Positions 42,367 to 49,653 of a stretch of 64,000 nucleotides of DNA are shown here, one piece after another. The notes beneath the pieces were generated by a model. It saw only the letters and a program-made list of their open reading frames with translations, did not search any database and was not told where the DNA came from. How positions within the stretch are numbered: the first letter of the stretch is position 1; each line of letters opens with the position of its first letter. The position numbers were made by a program, and so were the translations under genes. Source of the DNA: CAYRGY01 sp964424075 (GTDB lineage Bacteria; Patescibacteriota; Gracilibacteria; UBA1369); assembly GCA_964424075.1 (NCBI GenBank), contig CAYRGY010000001.1, positions 124,001 through 188,000 on the forward strand, read 5' to 3'.

Positions 42367-45087
42367 ATGTTAAATCATCATAAAATTAAGCGAACTCTTC
42401 ATAAACTTCGCCACCGCATCAGATACCACAAAGACGGCACCCCTCGCGACCTCAGTGCCACTAAATTACTCACTCTTTCCGGCATTACCATCGTTGGGCT
42501 GGGAGTTCTCAGCGTATTAGGTTTCTTTACCGCTATTGCCATCCTCTCCATTGGCTTACCTGATGTTAACGATCTGGACAGCCTCTCTGTTCCTCAATCA
42601 ACAACTATTTATGATCGGGAAGGTAATCCGCTTTATGTAAAATTTGGTGAAGAAAACCGTGAATATGTCACCATCAAACAAATGTCACCTCATATAATAG
42701 ATGCAACTTTAGCCATCGAAGATGAAAAGTTCTATGAGCATCCGGGTTTTGACATGCTGGGCGTTATGCGCGCAATTATCAACAATGCAACCGGAGGGCC
42801 TACTCAAGGAGCCTCTACTATCACACAACAATACATAAAACTGACTTTCCTTACTTCCGAAAAATCTTACACTAGAAAGATTAAAGAGCTAATTTTGGCT
42901 GTACGACTGGAACAAGCCTTCGATAAAGACACCATTCTGGAAAAATATCTTAACAAGATCCCTTACGGAAACAATGCTTTCGGAGTAGAAAAAGCAGCTC
43001 AGACCTATTTTGACAAATCCGCCAAAGATTTAACCTTGGCGGAAAGTGCAATTTTAGCCGGTATGCCTCAGGCGCCAAGTTACTACAATCCCTACGGTCC
43101 CCATCAATATACTCAATTATCCGGATCAATCACCGTTGAAGAATTGCAAAAACGTAATATAGATGAAGAATCAGACCTAAATGCTAATCAAATTGAAAGA
43201 GGTCTGCTAGGAACAACCATTTCTATCAATGATACAACTGAATTATATCTTCAAGGACGTACCGATTTAGTTTTAAAACGCATGGAAGAAGTGGGACTGA
43301 TCACCGAACAGGAAATGCAATCGGCAATTTTGGAAACCAAAACATTGGCATTCGCCGAGCTTAAACAATCCATCAAAGCTCCTCATTTTGTTTTCTTTGT
43401 CATTGAACAACTGGAAAATAAATATGGCGCAGAAATCGTTGAACAAGGAGGACTGAAAGTCTATACAACAATTGATCCTCAAATGCAGGAAATAGCTGAA
43501 AATGTCATTTCAGAACGCGCAGAAGCTAATGAGGCTAATTACAACGTAAAAAACGCCTCTTTGGTAACCATGAATCCCAATTCCGGTGAAATTCTGGCTA
43601 TGGTTGGCTCCCGCGACTATTTTGACAATGAGATAGACGGACAAACCAATATTGCCACTTCATTCCGCCAACCGGGATCCAGTTTCAAACCATTTGTTTT
43701 TGCCAAATTATTTGAAAATCGCTATACACCTGCCTCAGTCATCTTCGATGTACCAACTCCATTCGGAGCCGACCGTCCTCAAAATTACGATGGTAGTTAC
43801 AAAGGACCAATGAACATCCGACAAGCACTTGCACAATCCCGAAACATACCTGCCATTAAAGCTTTCTTCCTGGCCGGAGGCCAAAAAGACATCATGCCAC
43901 TGGCTAAAGCTATGGGAATTGTTTATCGAGATGAGACCTTGGAATATGGATATCCATATGCGCTGGGCACAGCCGAAACAACCCTGCTCAGCTTGACCAA
44001 CGCTTATGGAACTTTTGCCAATGGAGGATATCACTTTGATCCGGTTTCCATTTTACGAGTTGAAAACGCCCAAGGAGAAATTCTAGATGAATGGACCAAT
44101 AAACCTGGCGATCAAGTGCTCGACCCACAGATAACCTATCTAATCACCAGCATTCTCTCTGACACCGATGTACGACTTGGACCGAATTTAACAGTAAATG
44201 GACAAGTAAACGCAGCCAAAACCGGAACCAGTAACATTCGTCAAGGTTCCACACAATTACCCAATGATCTACTTACAGTTGGCTATACAACTGATTTAGT
44301 CACTGCAGTTTGGGCCGGCAACAACGATTCCCGAAAAGATGGATATTTAGCGGGATCAGCCAGTGGATACACAGTTGCTGCTCCCATATTTAAAGCTTTT
44401 ATGGACCAAGCTCTAGCCGACTCACCTTCCTCCGAATTCCCTATTCCAGAAGGCATCAAGAAAGAAACCGTTTCCAGAACCAACGGACTTTTGGCGTCAG
44501 ACATTACCCCGGAAGATCAACAATATGAAGAATTCTTCGCCAGTTTTTCCGTTCCAACAGAACTGGATGACAGTTATCAAGACATTCCCAATTTCAATGC
44601 CGCCGAAAAACTCTCCAATGTAATTTGTGAAAACGGACAAAAACAACACAGCTTCAAGGTCGTCTATCACGACATAGATCCGGAAAGAGAATTATGGGAA
44701 AACGCAGCACAGGAATGGCTGAAAGAAAACAGAGAAGATTTTCAGATTGAATCCTCCAGTGTGGGCTGTAGTGAGGCTGAAGAAAACGTAAAACTGTCTA
44801 TTACTTCACCTGACAATAATCAAGTGATTCGCTCTAATGAAATTGAAGTGGATATCAATTCCAGTTCAAATAATGGTATCAAAGTCGCCCATTTTTATCT
44901 GGATAATGATCTGAAATATAAGCAGGACATCGCACCTTTCACAGGCACAATTCGCCTACCCAGAGGAGCATCCAAAGACACCTACACGATTACTGTCAGA
45001 GTTTTTGATCAAGCCGGAAATATAGGTGAAGACAGTATAACTATCCGTACTACAACACAATCAAACGATGACGCTGAAGAGAATTAG
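42367..45087 (+). CDS. Class A penicillin-binding protein (PBP1A type) with C-terminal Ig-like domain
   Basis: Protein of 906 residues. It has a cytoplasmic basic N-terminus, one membrane anchor (about 33-62), a GT51 transglycosylase domain (EDEKFYEHPGFDMLGVMRA, GASTITQQYIK, KYLNKIPYGNNAFGVEKAAQ) and a transpeptidase with SSFKPF (Ser about 438), SRN (about 491) and KTGTSN (about 619). It polymerises and cross-links peptidoglycan. The C-terminus (about 800-895) adds an Ig-like strand domain (ITSPDNNQVIRSNEIEVDIN) that could bind wall polymers. Two downstream genes overlap or abut it, including a cell-wall-type glycosidase. Confidence 0.95.
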   Translation: MLNHHKIKRTLHKLRHRIRYHKDGTPRDLSATKLLTLSGITIVGLGVLSVLGFFTAIAILSIGLPDVNDLDSLSVPQSTTIYDREGNPLYVKFGEENREYVTIKQMSPHIIDATLAIEDEKFYEHPGFDMLGVMRAIINNATGGPTQGASTITQQYIKLTFLTSEKSYTRKIKELILAVRLEQAFDKDTILEKYLNKIPYGNNAFGVEKAAQTYFDKSAKDLTLAESAILAGMPQAPSYYNPYGPHQYTQLSGSITVEELQKRNIDEESDLNANQIERGLLGTTISINDTTELYLQGRTDLVLKRMEEVGLITEQEMQSAILETKTLAFAELKQSIKAPHFVFFVIEQLENKYGAEIVEQGGLKVYTTIDPQMQEIAENVISERAEANEANYNVKNASLVTMNPNSGEILAMVGSRDYFDNEIDGQTNIATSFRQPGSSFKPFVFAKLFENRYTPASVIFDVPTPFGADRPQNYDGSYKGPMNIRQALAQSRNIPAIKAFFLAGGQKDIMPLAKAMGIVYRDETLEYGYPYALGTAETTLLSLTNAYGTFANGGYHFDPVSILRVENAQGEILDEWTNKPGDQVLDPQITYLITSILSDTDVRLGPNLTVNGQVNAAKTGTSNIRQGSTQLPNDLLTVGYTTDLVTAVWAGNNDSRKDGYLAGSASGYTVAAPIFKAFMDQALADSPSSEFPIPEGIKKETVSRTNGLLASDITPEDQQYEEFFASFSVPTELDDSYQDIPNFNAAEKLSNVICENGQKQHSFKVVYHDIDPERELWENAAQEWLKENREDFQIESSSVGCSEAEENVKLSITSPDNNQVIRSNEIEVDINSSSNNGIKVAHFYLDNDLKYKQDIAPFTGTIRLPRGASKDTYTITVRVFDQAGNIGEDSITIRTTTQSNDDAEEN

Positions 45088-45859
45088 TATTCTGGCAATA
45101 GTTACTTGCTTTGCAACACTGGGATTTGGTTGTGAAAATTTAATCGACCCTCAATATCAAGAGGAAACCGCTAATCTGGGTTGGATAGAAGTTGAACCTG
45201 GACTGCAATATCAAGACCTTAAAATTGATAACAAATCTCTTTTTTTAGCCAGCATTGACCCCCAGATCTTTCATCTGGAAATTATAACCAATCCGGAACC
45301 CCCCGAAAGCCTATCCATCAAACAATTACATAAACAACAAGACTCTAAATTAAGCTTTAACGGAGGTTTTTACACACCTGAATTCCAACCGACCGGATTG
45401 CTCATCAGTAATACGGAAATGCTCCACCCCTATCAAAACGCTGAATTGACCAATGGAGTTTTTATTCTGGATAAAAATAATCAACCTAAATTACTAACTG
45501 TTGAACAATTCAATCAAACTGACCTGCAAACTCTCCGTTTCGCCTTACAAGCAGGGCCAATATTGTTAGACCAAAACGGACAAATCGCCGTTTCTTCCGA
45601 TTCCCAGAATAAAGCCAGCCGCACCGCAATTGGTATTGATCAAAACAATCATATTATAGTAATTATTCTTAGGCAGACTTTAATTGAAAGACAGAATACC
45701 GAAAGCCTCTATCAATTTGCCAAAATACTACAAAAACTAGATCTCCACTCCACCCTCAATCTGGATGGAGGAAATTCAACTGGACTCATAATCAACAACA
45801 CTTATTTCCCGGAATTGGAAAAAGTACAACACGCCATAATTACCAAACCAAATGAATGA
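45068..45859 (+). CDS. Phosphodiester glycosidase (NAGPA-like) family exported protein
   Basis: Protein of 263 residues. The N-terminal signal ends LGFGCEN, so the Cys (about 18) may be lipidated although the lipobox is atypical. The body fits the NAGPA domain: LSFNGGFYTPEFQPTGLLIS, QAGPILLDQNGQ, KASRTAIGIDQNNHIIVIIL, and the signature LNLDGGNSTGLIINN. Family members cleave phosphodiester-linked sugars, for example in cell-wall glycopolymers. It overlaps the PBP gene by 20 bases, which ties it to wall assembly or turnover. Confidence 0.85.
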   Translation: MTLKRISILAIVTCFATLGFGCENLIDPQYQEETANLGWIEVEPGLQYQDLKIDNKSLFLASIDPQIFHLEIITNPEPPESLSIKQLHKQQDSKLSFNGGFYTPEFQPTGLLISNTEMLHPYQNAELTNGVFILDKNNQPKLLTVEQFNQTDLQTLRFALQAGPILLDQNGQIAVSSDSQNKASRTAIGIDQNNHIIVIILRQTLIERQNTESLYQFAKILQKLDLHSTLNLDGGNSTGLIINNTYFPELEKVQHAIITKPNE

Positions 45860-46892
45860 AACAATTTACGTCATAAGTGATATTGAAATGGGCAAAAAAG
45901 ATCTTTATGATGATTTCAAAGATTCCGACAAATTAGTTAGCTTCCTTGAATCAATTTCCGAGTCAGATCAAAAAACCACTCTGGTTCTTAACGGAGACAC
46001 TTTTGACTATTTAAAAATGGATTATCAAGGAGAGCACACTCCTTATATCACCCAAGAAATTTCACTGTGGAAAACTGAACAAATTATTCAAAAATATCCT
46101 GAAATATTTGCAGCTCTAGGTAACTTCCTCAAAAAAACCAATCATTTCCTTCATTTCAACATTGGTAATCATGACCAGGATTTAGTCTGGCCGAGAGTAC
46201 AAAATCTAATTCGAAAGACCATCGGTCATCCCAAACAAATTTCTTATGATTTCGTCTTTTCCCGTAAAGACTTGCAAGTTGAACACGGTCATTTACAAGA
46301 CTATTTCTATATCTTCAACCGCAAAAAGCCCTACCTCAAACATAACGATCAAAATATTCTCAATATACCCTATGGGACTTATGCCATTATTAAGTTCTTC
46401 ATGGAATTAAAGAAAAAATACCCTGAATTGGAAAAATTTTACCCTCGACACTTGGCCTTCAAAGCCTACCCCCAATTTAAAAAAGACAAACGCAAATTAG
46501 CTACTAAATTCATTATTTCCAGTTTAATTCCCAGAGTAATCAAAATTAAAAAAGATCCCATCAATCGACCTCCATATTTAAACTTGTTTAAACATATATT
46601 GAATTTTGGATTTACAGCTCTCAACGATCAAAAATTTAAATTGCATCGCTTCCGTATGATTGAAAGAAGACATCCTGACAAAAAGTATATAATTATGGGA
46701 CATCTTCATCTGGAAGAAAGTTTTGCCAGTAAGCGCAATGCACATTGTCTTATAACCGACACCTGGCGAGAAGAATACTGTATAGATGAAAACAAAAAGC
46801 TTCGTGCTAAAAATAAAACCTACGCAATTGCCCAACTAAAAAATGACCACGTTCAAAGCATTCAGCTTTTAAGATATCATCATGCCAATTAA
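45852..46892 (+). CDS. Calcineurin-like metallophosphoesterase, large form
   Basis: Protein of 346 residues. Metal motifs are SDIEMG (replacing SDLHLG), NGDTFDYL, GNHDQDLVW, EHGHLQDYFY and GHLHLEE. The layout resembles UDP-2,3-diacylglucosamine hydrolase-type phosphoesterases, but a basic insert of about 120 residues (roughly 165-285) is unusual. It may be membrane-associated through this basic part. There is no sign of lipid A genes here, so LpxH function is not implied. It overlaps the glycosidase gene and engB, within one operon. Confidence 0.78.
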   Translation: MNETIYVISDIEMGKKDLYDDFKDSDKLVSFLESISESDQKTTLVLNGDTFDYLKMDYQGEHTPYITQEISLWKTEQIIQKYPEIFAALGNFLKKTNHFLHFNIGNHDQDLVWPRVQNLIRKTIGHPKQISYDFVFSRKDLQVEHGHLQDYFYIFNRKKPYLKHNDQNILNIPYGTYAIIKFFMELKKKYPELEKFYPRHLAFKAYPQFKKDKRKLATKFIISSLIPRVIKIKKDPINRPPYLNLFKHILNFGFTALNDQKFKLHRFRMIERRHPDKKYIIMGHLHLEESFASKRNAHCLITDTWREEYCIDENKKLRAKNKTYAIAQLKNDHVQSIQLLRYHHAN

Positions 46893-47451
46893 TTCAGCTC
46901 TTTTCAAACGCGGCATCACCAAAGAGTCAGACCTTCCCGAAGAACCCAAGCCAATCATTGCAATTATTGGTCGTTCCAATGTCGGCAAATCAAGTTTCAT
47001 CAATACTATTACTAGTCAAAAAAAACTGGCCCGAACCGGATCCCGACCCGGAGTAACTCAACAAATCAACTTCTTCTTAATCAATAAACGCTATTATTTA
47101 GCCGATCTTCCCGGTTACGGATATGCTAAATTATCCAAACAAGCCCGCAAACAATTAGAAGAATTGATTTTCTGGTTTTTACACACTCAAAAAGCCCACA
47201 TAGACACTGTTATTCAACTAATAGATTCTAAAGTCGGGCCCACCAAAGATGACCAGGAAGTTATTGAATTCTTACATGCCAATAATTTACCGGTCATATT
47301 TGTCGCCTCAAAAACAGACAAAATAAAATCTTCCCAAAAATCAATCTTGCAAAAAAATTTGCATAACTTACTTCCGGAGGCACCCATAATCCCCTTCTCA
47401 ATTGTTACCAATGAAGGTAAAAAGCAGGTTCTCCAACATTTTCCAAACTAG
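46882..47451 (+). CDS. engB: Ribosome biogenesis GTP-binding protein EngB/YsxC
   Basis: Protein of 189 residues, normal for EngB. It is a small GTPase needed for 50S subunit assembly. G-motifs are GRSNVGKSSFINT (G1), the switch TGSRPGVTQQINFF (G2), DLPGYGYAKL (G3), ASKTDKI (G4, with S in place of the usual T) and PFSIVTNEG (G5). It overlaps the phosphoesterase gene by 11 bases and is the last gene of the PBP operon. Confidence 0.96.
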   Translation: MPINSALFKRGITKESDLPEEPKPIIAIIGRSNVGKSSFINTITSQKKLARTGSRPGVTQQINFFLINKRYYLADLPGYGYAKLSKQARKQLEELIFWFLHTQKAHIDTVIQLIDSKVGPTKDDQEVIEFLHANNLPVIFVASKTDKIKSSQKSILQKNLHNLLPEAPIIPFSIVTNEGKKQVLQHFPN

Positions 47452-47492
47452 GCTCGACCATATACTTGCTTTTTTGTAAAATATATGGCATA

Positions 47493-47514
47493 ATATTAAG
47501 TGAGTGCTTAATAT
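47493..47514 (+). promoter_or_regulatory. Inverted repeat before the K+/H+ antiporter gene
   Basis: ATATTAAG (47493-47500) and CTTAATAT (47507-47514) form a perfect 8-bp inverted repeat around TGAGTG, ending 20 bases before the ATG. It overlaps the likely transcript start after TAAAAT at 47477-47482. It may be an operator. Confidence 0.45.
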
Positions 47515-47534
47515 CAAAAACAAAAAACCTTACT

Positions 47535-49238
47535 ATGGAGGAAAAAATATTCATAGAACTTAGTATTATTGTATTTGCGACACTGGCAGTGTCAGGACTG
47601 ATGCGTTTCCTGAAACAACCGATTATGATCGGTTATATTCTTACAGGAATTATTCTAAGCCCCTATTTTTTCAACGTCGTCCACTCACATGATGAAATTT
47701 CCACTTTCGGACAAATCGGTATAGTACTGCTACTTTTCATGGTAGGACTGCACCTTAATCCCAAAAACGTCCGAGAAACCGGTAAAACAGCTTTAATAAC
47801 CGGTTTGATTCAAGTCGCTGTCACCGCTCTACTCGGCTTTGGTTTAGGAATGGTGCTCGGATTTAATGTGGTCCAATCAATCTTTATTGCTATCGGTTTA
47901 TCCTTTTCGTCCACTATCGTAATCATGAAACTTTTGTCCGACAAGAAGGACCTACAAACATTATACGGTAGAATCACTGTCGGAGTTTTGATAGTACAAG
48001 ATATCGTGGCCATGATTGCCTTAATGGTCATCACCGCCCTCTCCAAAGACGGCGATTTAGCTACAATTTTAGTCGGAACCTTAATCAAGGGAATCGGAGT
48101 AATCACCCTACTGGTTCTCTTTAGTATGAAAATTCTCCCTCATATCATCAAGAAAGTTGCCGCTTCACAAGAAATACTACTAATATTTTCAATTGCTTGG
48201 TGTATGGCCCTGGCCTCTCTATTTTACTTCCTAGATTTCTCAATTGAAATTGGTGCACTTCTGGCCGGAATTACTCTATCATTTTCACCTTTCCGCTACG
48301 AAATCCATGCCAAAATGAAGCCACTACGAGATTTCTTCATTATGCTGTTCTTTGTTCATCTGGGCTCATCCATTATCTTTGATAATATTACAGCTTACAT
48401 TTTACCTATTATTGCCCTTTCTGCATTTGCACTATTCGTTAAACCGTTGATCATCATGATCATTATGGGTAATCAAGGTTATACCAAAATGAATAGCTTT
48501 AAAACCAGTATGACCATGGCTCAAATTAGTGAGTTTTCACTTATTGTTGCCACTCTGGGGATGAAAACCGGCCACCTGGACCAAACTTTTCTTTCGCTCC
48601 TAACAATTGTCGGCTTAATCAGTATTACCGGTTCAACATACTTCATCATGTACACCGACAAAATCTTTCAAAAAATGAACAAAATGCTCGGAATTTTCGA
48701 AAGAAGAGGCCACAAAATTGATCAACATATTAAACATAACGGCGAAAAACATGACATGATTTTACTCGGTTTCTCCAAACTGGGTAGTGAACTGGTCAAA
48801 GGTTTCATTAAACTGAAAAAGAAATTCCTGGTTGTAGATTTCGACCCTAGAAACATCAACAACCTAACTCGCCAAAACATTGACTGCCGTTATGGTGACA
48901 TCGGCAATGCTGAACTATTTGATGAATTAAATTTCGATAATACCAAAATGGTTGTATCAACAATTAAAGACTTTGATACTAATCTTTTACTTGTCCACAA
49001 GATTCGCCAAATCAACAAAGAAGCTATTATCATTTCCACCTCTCAACAAATTGAAGAAGCTATTCGACTTTATGACGAAGGAGTAAATTACGTTATCATG
49101 CCTAACTATATTGGCGGATATCACACCTCGGGAATGATCTCTGAATTTGGCTTCGACATAGACAAGTTTCTAGTTGAAAAAACCGCTCATATCAATGAGC
49201 TTCTCATCCGAAAACAAATGAATTTCGGGAAAAACTAA
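47535..49238 (+). CDS. CPA2-family K+/H+ antiporter with TrkA-N domain (KefB-like)
   Basis: Protein of 567 residues from the ATG at 47535; an upstream in-frame start at 47466 would precede the promoter. It has twelve or so membrane segments (about 1-385) with the CPA signature GLSFSSTIVIMKLL, VLIVQDIVAMIALM and IEIGALLAGITLSFSPF. A C-terminal TrkA-N domain follows (DMILLGFSKLGSELVKGFI, VVDFDPRNINNL, GDIGNAELFDEL), whose Gly-rich loop GFSKLGS binds nucleotide. No TrkA-C domain is apparent. It exchanges K+ or Na+ for H+. A terminator follows. Confidence 0.92.
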   Translation: MEEKIFIELSIIVFATLAVSGLMRFLKQPIMIGYILTGIILSPYFFNVVHSHDEISTFGQIGIVLLLFMVGLHLNPKNVRETGKTALITGLIQVAVTALLGFGLGMVLGFNVVQSIFIAIGLSFSSTIVIMKLLSDKKDLQTLYGRITVGVLIVQDIVAMIALMVITALSKDGDLATILVGTLIKGIGVITLLVLFSMKILPHIIKKVAASQEILLIFSIAWCMALASLFYFLDFSIEIGALLAGITLSFSPFRYEIHAKMKPLRDFFIMLFFVHLGSSIIFDNITAYILPIIALSAFALFVKPLIIMIIMGNQGYTKMNSFKTSMTMAQISEFSLIVATLGMKTGHLDQTFLSLLTIVGLISITGSTYFIMYTDKIFQKMNKMLGIFERRGHKIDQHIKHNGEKHDMILLGFSKLGSELVKGFIKLKKKFLVVDFDPRNINNLTRQNIDCRYGDIGNAELFDELNFDNTKMVVSTIKDFDTNLLLVHKIRQINKEAIIISTSQQIEEAIRLYDEGVNYVIMPNYIGGYHTSGMISEFGFDIDKFLVEKTAHINELLIRKQMNFGKN

Positions 49239-49268
49239 CTATACCCACCAACCTTAGTGGTAACCTTG

Positions 49269-49295
49269 AAAAGACCCTGCCAGGTCTTTTCTTTT
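49269..49295 (+). terminator. Terminator after the antiporter gene
   Basis: AAAAGACC (49269-49276) and GGTCTTTT (49283-49290) form the stem around CTGCCA and are followed by CTTTT. Confidence 0.85.
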
Positions 49296-49338
49296 AATCC
49301 AAAATAAACTAAGCTAGATAACGTTAATCAAAACAAAT

Positions 49339-49653
49339 ATGAGTAAAAAATTTTCCACCTGGGCTATTAACTTAAACAAACATCTTCAAAGAACATTCGC
49401 CCTTTGGACAATCAAAAAACCTTCCCTAAAAACCCAATTCTATCGCAGCACTATTTTTCTTTTCTCACTACTCCTCACCATCTTTTGGCCAATCCCCAAT
49501 CTACTGATCAACCTGGCTATTACATTCAGCCTATGGTTTATTTTAGGCCTTATCAAACACAAAATCCACCCGGCAATTATCATGCTTAACTTAATGCTAA
49601 GCATTTCATTGCTTTATTATATTATGAAGTTTTACCTACCTACTCATTTTTAA
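49339..49653 (+). CDS. Small membrane protein
   Basis: Protein of 104 residues with a basic N-terminus (KHLQRTFALWTIKKPSLKTQ) and two or three hydrophobic segments (about 38-57, 57-72 and 78-98). No family is recognised. Its stop overlaps that of the convergent surface-protein gene by four bases. Confidence 0.65.
   Translation: MSKKFSTWAINLNKHLQRTFALWTIKKPSLKTQFYRSTIFLFSLLLTIFWPIPNLLINLAITFSLWFILGLIKHKIHPAIIMLNLMLSISLLYYIMKFYLPTHF

Noticed and set aside
45852..46892. LpxH (UDP-2,3-diacylglucosamine hydrolase)
   Set aside because: Metal motifs fit the superfamily, but the large basic insert and lack of any lipid A gene argue against that function.
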